A stretch of 64,000 bases of DNA from contig SPJN01000016.1 in assembly GCA_006844605.1 (NCBI GenBank), forward strand, positions 1-64,000, in the 5' to 3' direction. Made by a program: the position numbers and the translations under genes. Source of the stretch: Hyphomicrobiales bacterium. GTDB lineage: Bacteria; Pseudomonadota; Alphaproteobacteria; SPJN01. The notes below the pieces were generated by a model. The model ran no database searches. It was not told the origin of the DNA and saw only the letters and a program-made list of their open reading frames with translations. The number at the start of each line of letters is the position of its first letter. The first letter of the stretch is position 1. Below, piece after piece: positions 11,277 to 24,494 of this stretch.

Positions 11277-11884
11277 GACCGATGCTCCCTATTAAAGGCC
11301 TCAGCCATATCAATGAAATTGCGCAGCAAATCATGGCCATGTTGCGAGGCGATGCTTTCAGGGTGGAACTGCACGCCGTGAACAGGGTGGGTTTTGTGGG
11401 CCAGGCCCATGATTAATCCATCCTTGGTTTCGGCAGTGACTTCCAGACAATCAGGCAGCGTGTCACGATCCACAATCAGGGAATGGTAACGCGTTGCTTC
11501 AAACGGGTTGGGCAGGCCCTTAAAGACGCTTTTATCAGTGTGATGAATGTCTGACATCTTGCCATGCATCACATAGGGCGCGCGGATGACATTGCCGCCA
11601 TAGCTTTGCCCCATGGCCTGATGACCAAGGCACACGCCCAACATGGGAATGTCTGCGCCCACAGCGGCGATAAGGTCAAGGCAAATGCCTGCCTGATCGG
11701 GATCGCACGGACCGGGCGATAACAGGATCGCGGCGGGGTTAAGTTTCTTAACCTCCGCAACCGTGATCTTGTCATTGCGCACCACATGGGTGTCAGCGCC
11801 TAGACTATTAGGCCCGCCAAGCTCCCCCAAATAGTGAACAAGGTTATAGGTGAAACTGTCGTAATTATCGATAACCAGCAGCAT
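11273..11884 (-). CDS. trpG: Anthranilate synthase glutamine amidotransferase component
   Basis: 203 aa; [45 protein letters not shown]. Confidence 0.95.
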   Translation of the reverse strand: MLLVIDNYDSFTYNLVHYLGELGGPNSLGADTHVVRNDKITVAEVKKLNPAAILLSPGPCDPDQAGICLDLIAAVGADIPMLGVCLGHQAMGQSYGGNVIRAPYVMHGKMSDIHHTDKSVFKGLPNPFEATRYHSLIVDRDTLPDCLEVTAETKDGLIMGLAHKTHPVHGVQFHPESIASQHGHDLLRNFIDMAEAFNREHRS

Positions 11885-11899
11885 CTTGTTTCCCCCGTC

Positions 11900-13417
11900 C
11901 TAATATCGCGACTGGCCGCGCTGGGCGAGGCGCTCTGCCTCCTCAGCGGCGCGGAACACAGCCTTCGATTTATCGACGGTTTCCTGATATTCAGCCTCAG
12001 GCTTGGAATCGGCAACAACGCCGCCGCCTGCCTGTACGTGCAACATGCCGTCCTTGATCACCCCGGTGCGCAGGGCGATGCAGGTATCCATTGATCCGTC
12101 AGCTGCGAAATAGCCAACGCCGCCTGCATATAGGCAGCGTTTTTCTTTCTCAAGCTCGTCAATGATTTCCATCGCCCGCACCTTGGGCGCACCTGACACA
12201 GTGCCCGCCGGGGCGCCTGCCATCAATGCCGCAATGGAATCGAAATCGTCAGACAAGTCGCCCTCGACGTTCGAGACGATATGCATGACATGCGAATAAC
12301 GTTCGATAAAGAATTGGTCCGTGACCGTGACGGAGCCGATTTCGGCCACCCGGCCCACATCATTGCGCCCCAGATCAAGCAGCATCAGATGTTCTGACAA
12401 TTCCTTGGGATCAGACAGTAGCTCGTCCTCAAGCGCCTTATCCTCGGCATCGTCATAGCCGCGCCGTCGTGTGCCCGCGATGGGACGAACGACAACTTTG
12501 CCGTCGCGCGTCTGCACCAGAATTTCGGGGCTGGACCCTGCCACCTGAAATGTCCCGAAGTTCAGGAAATACATATAGGGCGATGGATTGGTCCGGCGCA
12601 GGGCGCGGAACAATTCAAATGGGGGCAGGGTGAAGCGGCGCATAAATCGGTGCGACGGGACAACCTGAAAAATGTCCCCGGCGACGATATACTCTTTCGC
12701 CTTTTCCACCATCAGCAAATAGGTGTCCTTGCCGGTGTTGGAAATGATTTCCGGTTTTTCCAGCGGCTCGTCAAAGTCAATGGCAGGCTGGCTGAGAGGG
12801 CGGTTCAAATCCGCCACCGCATCATTCAACCGTTCAACCGCCCGATCATACGCAGCGGTGGCGCTGATCCCTTCGGCGGGATAGACGGGCGTGACGATGG
12901 TGATCATGTCACGTACGGAATCAAACACCGCCATGATGGTCGGGCGCATAAAGATAAAGTCTGGAATGCCCAGAATATCCGGCGGGCAATCAGGCAGGTC
13001 TTCGATCAGACGAATACCGTCATAGGCCATATAGCCGAACAGCCCCGCAGACATGGGCGGCAACCCGGCGGGCATATCAATGCGGTTTTCACGAACCAAG
13101 CGGCGCAACGCGGTCAACGTGTCTTCTGCCATCGGCTCAAAAGCTTCAAGGTCATGACGCGCCTTGGTGTTCAATTCAGGCTTGTTCCCGCGGGCACGAA
13201 AAATCATGTCAGGCTTCATCCCGATAAAGGAATAACGGCCACGCACCGCGCCACCTTCAACGGAATCGAACAGGAAGCTCATCGGGCGGTCGGCGCACAG
13301 CTTCATATAGGCAGAAACAGTGGTTTCCAGATCGGCCACATGCTCTGTAAAGACCAGCTGCGGGGAGCCGTCCTCATATACCTTTTTGAAGTCTGTAAAT
13401 GAGGGCAGGGGTGTCAT
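11900..13417 (-). CDS. trpE: Anthranilate synthase component I
   Basis: 505 aa; chorismate-binding motifs (NPSPYMYFLNFG, RPIAGTRRRG, GAPAGTVSGAPKVRAMEIIDELE). Confidence 0.95.
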   Translation of the reverse strand: MTPLPSFTDFKKVYEDGSPQLVFTEHVADLETTVSAYMKLCADRPMSFLFDSVEGGAVRGRYSFIGMKPDMIFRARGNKPELNTKARHDLEAFEPMAEDTLTALRRLVRENRIDMPAGLPPMSAGLFGYMAYDGIRLIEDLPDCPPDILGIPDFIFMRPTIMAVFDSVRDMITIVTPVYPAEGISATAAYDRAVERLNDAVADLNRPLSQPAIDFDEPLEKPEIISNTGKDTYLLMVEKAKEYIVAGDIFQVVPSHRFMRRFTLPPFELFRALRRTNPSPYMYFLNFGTFQVAGSSPEILVQTRDGKVVVRPIAGTRRRGYDDAEDKALEDELLSDPKELSEHLMLLDLGRNDVGRVAEIGSVTVTDQFFIERYSHVMHIVSNVEGDLSDDFDSIAALMAGAPAGTVSGAPKVRAMEIIDELEKEKRCLYAGGVGYFAADGSMDTCIALRTGVIKDGMLHVQAGGGVVADSKPEAEYQETVDKSKAVFRAAEEAERLAQRGQSRY

Positions 13418-15324
13418 TACTGCAAGTCACCTTCGTCTATGATGCCAACGGCACGATCAACAACGGTTTGGTTGATGGTCACGCCCAGTTCGTCCTGCAC
13501 TGCCACCTGATAGTGGCGCAGCATTTCATTGGCAAGCACTGCGTTAAAGTCTTCACGCATGGCGGCGAATTGCGCAGGCGCATCAGCGGCTGAAAACCGT
13601 TGAATGCCCGTCAGCTCTGCAATGATATAGGTGCCATTGTCGCCACCGGCTTCAACAATTTCGCCCGGTGCTTCGGCGTTGAACAAAACCTCAACCGCGG
13701 CCTGTGACAGGCTTTCATGTTTAACATAGCGATTGACGGCAAGGGCCTGTTCGATTTTGACGCCCAACTCCTCTGCCACCTTATCAAGGTTGCCAGCGTC
13801 GCGCACCTGATTGCCAACGGTCAGCGCCCGGGTTTGTGTCAGGGCCGTTGCCTCGCGCTGTTTCCATGTGGTCAATACCTGATCCTTCACATCTTCAAAC
13901 GGCTTGAGGGTCGCAGGGATCACTTCATCAAGACGCAGAACGATAAAGCCGCCCTCGACTGTTTCCAGCAGCAGGCTTTCAATGCCCGGCAACAGGGTGT
14001 TGACCTCATCCAATAAAGCGGGGTCAGCGGCAATCACGTCATGGGGTGTGCCTGTTTGATCACGTCCGGCAGCATCAACAATCACGCCATGGTCAACCGA
14101 CAGGCCCGCTGTGGCGGCTGCGGTTTCAAGATCGGCACCACCTGCGCGCTCATCCTCCAGCGCGTTGACGACATCGAACAACATGTCTGCGGCGCGTTCT
14201 TCCTGTAGTTCCAGCAGCATCTTGGCCCGCACTTCATTATAGGCGGGGCGATCAGCGGGGGTGACAGCAATCGGGCTGACAAGGGTGGGGCCAAAGCCTG
14301 TGTCTACAGGGTCAGACAATGCACCAATTTCAATGGCGAAGCCGACACCGGCTGGGGCGTCGATCACATCATTCAACAGCACATCGCGCAGGATCAAATC
14401 ATCATCTGTTTTGTCCAGCATGTCTTTGGCAACAGCCAATAAGGTTTCACCTGCATTGACGCGGGCGCGTGCTGTGCTGACAGCGGCCTGATCGGGGAAG
14501 ACAGCCAAAACCATGTCCCGCGTTTCTGCAGCGCCCAGCGCATGTTTGCGGCGGTCATAATGGTTCTTGATTTCATCTTCATCAATCGTGATGCCTTCGG
14601 CCAACATCGCCGCAGTGATATGCAACACGGACAGATTGCGATATTCAGGCGCGGTAAAGGGGCCGGGCGTTGCCTCGTAATAGGCTTTTAACGTCGCCTC
14701 ATCCGGTGTGGCGATGTCATCAATGTTGATGGCGGGCAAAACCACATAGCGGGCAGCGCGCTGTTCTGCGCGGCGCTGGAACAGGGCGGCGGCCATTGCC
14801 TTGGGCGCAATTGCGGCAGAGGTAACCGCGCCGACAATCTGTTCACGCAACAGGTCGGTCCGCATGGCCTGCAAAAATTCTTCTTCTGCATAGCCCATTG
14901 ACCGCAGGGTTTGGTCAAAGCGCAGGCGATCAAACTTGCCGAAATCATCTATAAAGGCAGGGGACGCGCGCAGCGCTTCCTGCAATTGGGCGTCGGTGAC
15001 GGTAAAACCGTTTTGCGCCGCAACCTCGGTAAAGATGGCGCGGGCCACCAAATCACCGGCAACCTGATAGTGCAGGCCCGCAGCAACGGCGGCCTGCTGG
15101 TCAACAGCCTGCCCCGATTCCACCTGTATCCGGCGCATTGTGCGCTGGAATGCGCGTTGGAACGCGGCCTCGGTCACTTTTGTTTCGCCGACAACAGCAA
15201 CAGATTGGGTGTTATTGGTCAAAAAGATCCCGTTGATGCCCCACAGCGCGAAGCTGGCGATAAGCAACCCAAAGAAAATCTTTGCGACCCAACTGGCCGC
15301 GGCATTGCGCAGAATTTCGAGCAT
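13417..15324 (-). CDS. SurA/PpiD-like periplasmic peptidylprolyl isomerase/chaperone
   Basis: 635 aa; N-terminal TM anchor and SurA_N-like region (MLEILRNAAASWVAKIFFGLLIASFALWGI); syntenic upstream of trpE. Confidence 0.85.
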   Translation of the reverse strand: MLEILRNAAASWVAKIFFGLLIASFALWGINGIFLTNNTQSVAVVGETKVTEAAFQRAFQRTMRRIQVESGQAVDQQAAVAAGLHYQVAGDLVARAIFTEVAAQNGFTVTDAQLQEALRASPAFIDDFGKFDRLRFDQTLRSMGYAEEEFLQAMRTDLLREQIVGAVTSAAIAPKAMAAALFQRRAEQRAARYVVLPAINIDDIATPDEATLKAYYEATPGPFTAPEYRNLSVLHITAAMLAEGITIDEDEIKNHYDRRKHALGAAETRDMVLAVFPDQAAVSTARARVNAGETLLAVAKDMLDKTDDDLILRDVLLNDVIDAPAGVGFAIEIGALSDPVDTGFGPTLVSPIAVTPADRPAYNEVRAKMLLELQEERAADMLFDVVNALEDERAGGADLETAAATAGLSVDHGVIVDAAGRDQTGTPHDVIAADPALLDEVNTLLPGIESLLLETVEGGFIVLRLDEVIPATLKPFEDVKDQVLTTWKQREATALTQTRALTVGNQVRDAGNLDKVAEELGVKIEQALAVNRYVKHESLSQAAVEVLFNAEAPGEIVEAGGDNGTYIIAELTGIQRFSAADAPAQFAAMREDFNAVLANEMLRHYQVAVQDELGVTINQTVVDRAVGIIDEGDLQ

Positions 15325-15441
15325 TTCGGTCTTTCAAATCATTCGTCACTAAACAGACAAGTATGCCGCAAACATGAACCAGGACGCAGGCGTGCCGCTG
15401 ATTTGCCGTTCGTGGCAGATTGGCCCGCCTTTATAGGGGGG

Positions 15442-15470
15442 TTGACCCGCCCTGCCAAGCGCGCCATATG
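15442..15470 (+). promoter_or_regulatory. Candidate sigma70-type promoter for tpiA
   Basis: TTGACC - 17 nt - CATATG upstream of tpiA. Confidence 0.4.
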
Positions 15471-15504
15471 GCTCTTTTTACAAATAAGGCCATGAAAGTG
15501 GCCC

Positions 15505-16287
15505 TTGGGTATGGAGAGTGGATCAATGGCCAAGCCGACACCGCTGGTAGCCGGAAACTGGAAGATGAACGGGCTGAACACCGCCCTTGCGGAAATTGAG
15601 GCTTTGTCAGGTTTGCTGGGCGGCAAGGATACGCCTGCCTGTGATGTCATGATTTGCCCGCCTGCCACGCTGTTATCGCGGCTTGCCGATGCGGCTGACG
15701 GCTCCTCAATCGCGGTTGGGGGGCAAGATTGCCACCAGAATGTCAGTGGTGCCCATACTGGCGATATTTCTGCCCAGATGCTGAAAGATGCCGGTGCCAG
15801 CGCCGTTATTGTCGGCCATTCAGAACGCCGTGCCGATCATGGGGAAAGCGATAAAACCGTCCATGACAAGGCTGTCGCAGCGTGGGACGCGGGCCTGAAG
15901 GCCATTATTTGCGTTGGAGAGACCGAATCACAGCGCGACGCGGGCGAAACCATTCAGGTGGTTGAGGGGCAATTGGCAGGCTCCATCCCCGAAGGGGCAA
16001 CAGCAGACAATATGGTCGTGGCCTATGAGCCTGTTTGGGCCATCGGTACCGGACGTACCCCCACCGCAGATGATGTCGCCGCAGTCCACGCCGCGATGCG
16101 CGCCGCGCTCGAAGCCCGCTTTGGTGCCGAAACCGGCGGCAGTGTTGCCCTGCTTTATGGCGGTTCGGTCAAGCCGGGTAACGCGGTTGAACTGATGGGG
16201 GTTGCCAATGTAAACGGCGCGCTTGTCGGTGGTGCCAGCCTGAAGGCTGCCGATTTTGACGGTATTATTGACGCCTATCGGGGGTGA
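15505..16287 (+). CDS. tpiA: Triosephosphate isomerase (translation may start at ATG 15511 or 15526 instead)
   Basis: 260 aa; [43 protein letters not shown]. Confidence 0.96.
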   Translation: MGMESGSMAKPTPLVAGNWKMNGLNTALAEIEALSGLLGGKDTPACDVMICPPATLLSRLADAADGSSIAVGGQDCHQNVSGAHTGDISAQMLKDAGASAVIVGHSERRADHGESDKTVHDKAVAAWDAGLKAIICVGETESQRDAGETIQVVEGQLAGSIPEGATADNMVVAYEPVWAIGTGRTPTADDVAAVHAAMRAALEARFGAETGGSVALLYGGSVKPGNAVELMGVANVNGALVGGASLKAADFDGIIDAYRG

Positions 16288-16497
16288 TTTTGCCCTATTA
16301 CCTCGCATGACCCTGCCGGATCATGGGTGGCGGGATAGGCCGCAGAAAGGGCATGCCGGGGTTTTGCTGCCAGACCGGCAGGAAACTGCGCTTGCCACCG
16401 GGGGGTAAGGGGGCTAGATATGCGGCTTAATGTCGGGTCACCATCCGGGGCCAGATAGGTTAAAAGCCGCCTTTATTTTGTTCGGGATCATTCGATT

Positions 16498-16860
16498 ATG
16501 GATCAAGTATTATTGGTCATTCATTTGCTGGTTGCGATTGCCCTTGTGGCGACCGTTCTGTTGCAGCGGTCTGAAGGCGGCGCACTTGGTATTGGTGGCG
16601 GCGGCGGTGGCGGCGGCATGATGTCGGCACGCGGGGCAGCCAATGCCCTGACGAAGGCGACCGCATGGTTGGCTGCGGCATTCTTTTTGACCTCAATCGG
16701 TTTGACGATTCTGGCGCGCCAGAATGTGAACGAGCCATCATTGCTTGATACAATCAATGAAGTGGACAGCGAAACCGGCATTTCATTGCCGGTGGCACGT
16801 GACACCGATGCGGCAACCGAAGATGACGGCGCACCGCAAATTCCTGTCACGGATCAATAG
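16498..16860 (+). CDS. secG: Preprotein translocase subunit SecG
   Basis: 120 aa; two TMs, VLLQRSEGGALGIGGGGGGGGMMSARG. Confidence 0.93.
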   Translation: MDQVLLVIHLLVAIALVATVLLQRSEGGALGIGGGGGGGGMMSARGAANALTKATAWLAAAFFLTSIGLTILARQNVNEPSLLDTINEVDSETGISLPVARDTDAATEDDGAPQIPVTDQ

Positions 16861-17049
16861 TCAGTGCGATGGTCTGACCCGATAAATCAGGGTCAGACGA
16901 TAGCTTTCCTACCTTTGAAATTCAGTCATTTGTCAGGGGCACATGTGGCCCCGGCACAGCTTTATTCTTTTGTTTTGAACACAGCGGCAAAAGGTTTGGG
17001 CAGCTTTGTCTGTTTGGGCTTCCTCTTTGCTGCGAATCGTATAAGGTGA

Positions 17050-18702
<1,653 letters not shown>

Positions 18703-18707
18703 GGAGC

Positions 18708-19559
18708 ATGCGTTTCATGTCCGATCATAAAGTTTCAGTTGGGCCGTTGCAGATGGCCAACGACATGCCGCTGACCATCATTGCAGGGCCCTGCCAGATG
18801 GAAAGCCGCGACCATGCGTTTGATATGGCCGGGGCGTTGAAAGAAATTTCAGAACGGCTGGGCTTTGGGCTGATTTACAAAAGCAGCTTTGACAAGGCCA
18901 ACCGGACGTCATTGGGCGGCCAGCGTGGTCTGGGCATTGACAAGTCTCTGGCGGTGTTTGCTGATCTGAAAAAGGAATTGGGCCTGCCGACCCTGACGGA
19001 CATTCATGAAAAAGACCAATGCGCCGACGTGGCAGAAATTGTGGACGTCATGCAAATCCCGGCCTTTTTGTGCCGTCAAACCGATCTGTTGATTGCGGCG
19101 GCCCAAACCGGTGCGGTGATCAATGTAAAGAAAGGGCAGTTTCTGGCCCCTTGGGACATGAAAAATGTGGTCGCCAAACTGACCGAAAGCGGCAATGACC
19201 GTGTGCTGGTCACGGAACGTGGTGCCAGCTTTGGCTACAACACGCTGGTAACAGATTTGCGCGGCCTGCCGATCATGCGCAAGGACACCGGCATGCCCAT
19301 CGTGTTTGACGCCACCCATTCGGTGCAACAACCGGGCGGGCAGGGCGGCAGCTCTGGCGGGCAACGGGAATTTGTGCCCGTATTGGCGCGCGCAGCGGTA
19401 TCTGTCGGCCTGGCCGGTGTATTTATGGAAACCCATCAGGACCCTGACAATGCGCCGTCTGACGGGCCGAATATGGTGCCGCTTGACCAGATCGAAGGGC
19501 TGATCGGGGATCTGATGGCATTTGATAAGCTGGCGAAAGAACGGCCTGTAACTATCTGA
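18708..19559 (+). CDS. kdsA: 3-deoxy-8-phosphooctulonate synthase (KDO-8-P synthase)
   Basis: 283 aa; [39 protein letters not shown]. Confidence 0.96.
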   Translation: MRFMSDHKVSVGPLQMANDMPLTIIAGPCQMESRDHAFDMAGALKEISERLGFGLIYKSSFDKANRTSLGGQRGLGIDKSLAVFADLKKELGLPTLTDIHEKDQCADVAEIVDVMQIPAFLCRQTDLLIAAAQTGAVINVKKGQFLAPWDMKNVVAKLTESGNDRVLVTERGASFGYNTLVTDLRGLPIMRKDTGMPIVFDATHSVQQPGGQGGSSGGQREFVPVLARAAVSVGLAGVFMETHQDPDNAPSDGPNMVPLDQIEGLIGDLMAFDKLAKERPVTI

Positions 19560-19585
19560 TTTTTAACGATATTGGGGATATGTAA

Positions 19586-20962
19586 ATGGCGGGACCGGCA
19601 GCAGCAAAAACAGTAACATGGGGCAGCCGCCTCTCTTTCATCATGGCATCGGTCGGTGCTGCGGTGGGGCTGGGCAATTTTTGGCGTTTCCCCTATACCG
19701 CCGGTGAAAATGGCGGCGGGGCCTTTGTCGGTGTGTATCTGATTTGCATGTTGGTGATCGCTGTGCCGTTGGTCTTGACGGAGCTTATGATCGGCCGCCG
19801 CGCCCGTCATTCAGCGGTCGGTTCGGCCCGACAGTTGAGTGTTGAGGCAACGGGCAAACCCACATGGGCCATCATTGGCTGGTTGGGCATGTCGGCCACT
19901 TTCCTGATTGTGACGTTCTATTCCGTCATTGGTGGTTGGGTCATCAATTTCACCGTCGAAGGGTTCACCAATGGCTATGCCACGTCGGTTGAGGAAGCAG
20001 GCGCGGTCTTTGACAATCTGCTGGCAGACCCGTGGCGGCTGACGCTCTATCACACCTTGTTCATGATCATCACCGTTGCCATCCCCGCACAGGGGGTGAA
20101 GGGCGGCATTGAACGGGCGGTCAATGTGCTGATGCCGGCGCTGTTCCTGCTGCTGTTCGGGTTGATGGTCTATGGCATGTTTTCAAGCGGCTTCTCAGAA
20201 GGCGTCGCCTACATGTTCAGCTTTGATTTCACCAAAATCACGCCGGATGTTGTGTTGGCTGCAACCGGGCAGGCGTTTTTCTCGGTCGGTGTCGGGATGG
20301 CGATCCTGATCACTTACGGTGCCTATTTGGACAAGACCACCAATTTGGTTGAGGCGGGGTTGATCGTCAGCCTTGCCGATACGGGCGTGGCGATCATGGC
20401 GGGTCTGGTGATTTTTCCGATTGTGTTCACCTATGGGCTTGATCCTGCGGGCGGACCGGGGCTGATCTTCGTGACCTTGCCCGTGGCCTTTGCCCAGATG
20501 GGCTTTGGCGGGGCGTTAGGCTCTGTCTTCTTTTTGCTGATCCTTGTGGCGGCGATCACGTCGTCCATTGCGATTATCGAAATCACCGTGTCCTGGGCAG
20601 AGGACAAGGGCTATGACCGCAAGAAAAGCGCCATAATCTCAGGCTTTATAATCTGGTTATTGGGCTTCGGGACGGTCTTTTCATTCAATGAATGGTCCAA
20701 TTTCTTCCCGCTGGGCTTTATCGGCCTGTTTGAGGGCAAGACGATCTTCGATGCGCTCGACTTCATCACGGGGCAGTTCATGCTGACCTCAGGCGGGTTG
20801 CTGCTTGCCATCTTCGGCGGCTGGATTTTATCAGCCGAGGTTGTGTGTGAAGAATTCGGCTGGCGTCCGGGCAGCATCATGTTTGTGGCCTATCGGGTGA
20901 TGTGCCGCTTTATCATCCCCCCGGTGATCGGTACCATGATCATTTCCGTCCTGATTGGCTAA
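19586..20962 (+). CDS. Sodium-dependent (NSS/SNF-family) transporter
   Basis: 458 aa; WGSRLSFIMASVGAAVGLGNFWRFPYTAGENGGGAF NSS signature, about 11-12 TMs. Confidence 0.92.
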   Translation: MAGPAAAKTVTWGSRLSFIMASVGAAVGLGNFWRFPYTAGENGGGAFVGVYLICMLVIAVPLVLTELMIGRRARHSAVGSARQLSVEATGKPTWAIIGWLGMSATFLIVTFYSVIGGWVINFTVEGFTNGYATSVEEAGAVFDNLLADPWRLTLYHTLFMIITVAIPAQGVKGGIERAVNVLMPALFLLLFGLMVYGMFSSGFSEGVAYMFSFDFTKITPDVVLAATGQAFFSVGVGMAILITYGAYLDKTTNLVEAGLIVSLADTGVAIMAGLVIFPIVFTYGLDPAGGPGLIFVTLPVAFAQMGFGGALGSVFFLLILVAAITSSIAIIEITVSWAEDKGYDRKKSAIISGFIIWLLGFGTVFSFNEWSNFFPLGFIGLFEGKTIFDALDFITGQFMLTSGGLLLAIFGGWILSAEVVCEEFGWRPGSIMFVAYRVMCRFIIPPVIGTMIISVLIG

Positions 20963-21019
20963 TAGCGGTTTTCCCGCGCCATATGGCCTGATCGCGGGCA
21001 AATCTACGCAGCATGGTGA

Positions 21020-22369
<1,350 letters not shown>

Positions 22370-22380
22370 CGCTCTCTTTT

Positions 22381-22472
22381 GTGCTCACGGCAATTCGCGC
22401 CATTTTACATTGACGCTCATGCCTCTGCGAGGGCGCTCGAAAAGTCGGCGCACCTTAGCTAGTCAGGTAGTC
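22381..22472 (+). repeat. Dispersed intergenic repeat, copy A
   Basis: Shares GCTCACGGCAATTCGCGCCA...CGCTCATGCCTC-GCGAGGGCGC-CGAAAAGTCG with 30119-30190. Confidence 0.85.
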
Positions 22473-22476
22473 GCGT

Positions 22477-22833
22477 CTAGCGATGGGGCGGGGCATCCGT
22501 CTCGCCAGCCAGCCAATCCAGATAGGGCGCATGGCCAGCCACGAATGGCCACGCAATAATACAAGGCACGTCATAGGGATGGCGTGCCCTTATTGTTTCC
22601 TCAATCAGGGGAAAGCGGTCAGCGCGGCCCTTCATGATCATCACGCATTCGCGATCATCGGCAATCTCGCCCTGCCAGCGATATAGCGACCTTGCCCCGT
22701 CAATCAGATTGGCACAGCCGATCAACTGCGCATCAAGCAGTGCATGGGCAATCTGTTCTGCACATGCCTGATCGGGGCAGGTGACATAGATTGAGATAAA
22801 CTGATCTGCATTGATCTGGCGGGTTTCTGCCAT
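22477..22833 (-). CDS. cutA: Divalent-cation tolerance protein CutA
   Basis: 118 aa; FISIYVTCPDQACAEQIAHALL, IGCANLI, SLYRWQGEI. Confidence 0.93.
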   Translation of the reverse strand: MAETRQINADQFISIYVTCPDQACAEQIAHALLDAQLIGCANLIDGARSLYRWQGEIADDRECVMIMKGRADRFPLIEETIRARHPYDVPCIIAWPFVAGHAPYLDWLAGETDAPPHR

Positions 22834-22956
22834 TTTCCATTGACCCCGACTCGCTGGCGTGATTCTCTATGCTCAGGTGATTCGGTCAGTGTCACAAGTG
22901 ACAATGATGTGACGAATCGGAGCGACGGTTACTAAGAAAGGGGGGGCCTTGCAATC

Positions 22957-23277
22957 ATGACGTTTCAGGAACATTTGCTGGAACGATTGCGCATCTGGGC
23001 GATCCCTATCGGCTGTTTCATCACCATCACCTATTTTTCGGTACATGCCATTTTCGGCGAACATGGGTTGCGGTCCTATTTCTCTCATGATGAGCAATTG
23101 GCCCAATTACTTGTCGAAAAAGAGGAAATTTCCACCCGGCGTGAGGCGTTGGAAGTGAAGGTGCAACATATGCGCCCCGGTTCCCTCGACCCTGATTTGC
23201 TGGAGGAGGAGGCCCGCAAGGCATTGGGCTTTGGCCGGGCAGATGAATATCTGGTAATCGTGCCGAAATCACGATAG
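22957..23277 (+). CDS. ftsB: FtsB/DivIC septum formation initiator
   Basis: 106 aa; single TM then coiled coil; syntenic between eno and pdhA as in alphaproteobacteria. Confidence 0.8.
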   Translation: MTFQEHLLERLRIWAIPIGCFITITYFSVHAIFGEHGLRSYFSHDEQLAQLLVEKEEISTRREALEVKVQHMRPGSLDPDLLEEEARKALGFGRADEYLVIVPKSR

Positions 23278-23417
23278 ATGTTTTTCCTGTTTTTATGTAA
23301 AAACAAAATAATCCTTTAATATCAATATATTGTTAAATTTGCAATGTTGGTTTGGTCTATTCAAACTGACATGAAACGGGCGTATAGTCGTGGTTCCATA
23401 ACAAGAGGGACCAGTTC

Positions 23418-24494
23418 ATGGCTCGCACGCCCGGCGCTAAACGCCCAGCCACCACCAAGAAAACCGCCACCAAAGCAAAAACAGCACGACGAAAGCCGGT
23501 AAAACCCGCGGCCCCCAAGGTCACCGGGGATGAGCTTTTGACCTATTACCGTGACATGTTGTTGATCCGCCGTTTTGAAGAAAAGGCAGGCCAGCTTTAC
23601 GGCATGGGGTTGATCGGTGGGTTTTGCCATCTCTATATCGGGCAGGAGGCTGTGATCGTCGGCACAATGGCTGTGGCGAAAGAAGGTGACCAGACCATCA
23701 CCGGTTATCGTGATCATGGGCACATGCTGGCATGTGGGCTGGACCCCAATGGCGTCATGGCGGAATTGACCGGGCGCGAAGGCGGGTTAAGCCGGGGCAA
23801 GGGTGGCTCCATGCACATGTTCTCAAAGGACAAGGAATTTTACGGCGGTCACGGCATTGTGGGGGCGCAGGTGCCGCTGGGCACCGGGTTGGGTTTCGCC
23901 AACAAATATCGCGGCAACGATAATGTGGCGCTGGTGTTCTTTGGCGATGGTGCGGCCAATCAGGGCCAAGTCTATGAAAGTTTCAACATGGCAGAGCTGT
24001 GGCAATTGCCCGTTCTGTATGTGATCGAAAACAATCAATATGCGATGGGCACGTCAATCACCCGTGCCTCGTCCCAGCCTGCCTTGCATAAACGGGGGGA
24101 AAGTTTCTCGATCCCCGGACGTGAGGTTGATGGCATGGATGTGTTGGCAGTGCGTGATGCCGTAGCCGAAGCACTGGCCGAAATTCGCGCCGGCAACGGC
24201 CCGCAAATTTTGGAGATGATGACCTATCGTTATCGTGGTCATTCCATGTCTGATCCTGCCAAATACCGCACCAAGGATGAGGTGCAGCGCATGAAGGCAG
24301 AGCACGACCCCATTGATCAGGTCAAGGCACGTCTGCTGGCAGATGGTTTGGCAAGCGAGGCTGATTTGAAAGATATTGATAAGCAGGTGAAGGCCGTTGT
24401 GGCGCAGGCCGCAGACTTTGCGCAGGACAGCCCCGAACCTGATCCGTCAGAACTATACACCGACATCCTTGTTGAAGTTGGGGAGGCCAGCTAA
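23418..24494 (+). CDS. pdhA: Pyruvate dehydrogenase E1 alpha subunit
   Basis: 358 aa; [36 protein letters not shown] (TPP motif). Confidence 0.96.
   Translation: MARTPGAKRPATTKKTATKAKTARRKPVKPAAPKVTGDELLTYYRDMLLIRRFEEKAGQLYGMGLIGGFCHLYIGQEAVIVGTMAVAKEGDQTITGYRDHGHMLACGLDPNGVMAELTGREGGLSRGKGGSMHMFSKDKEFYGGHGIVGAQVPLGTGLGFANKYRGNDNVALVFFGDGAANQGQVYESFNMAELWQLPVLYVIENNQYAMGTSITRASSQPALHKRGESFSIPGREVDGMDVLAVRDAVAEALAEIRAGNGPQILEMMTYRYRGHSMSDPAKYRTKDEVQRMKAEHDPIDQVKARLLADGLASEADLKDIDKQVKAVVAQAADFAQDSPEPDPSELYTDILVEVGEAS

Noticed and set aside
12650-13402. 250-aa plus-strand ORF
   Set aside because: Antisense to trpE; no recognisable domain.
16288-16497. RNase P RNA, SRP RNA or cobalamin riboswitch in the tpiA-secG gap
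   Set aside because: Too short for RNase P, and the conserved SRP and B12-box sequences were not found by eye.
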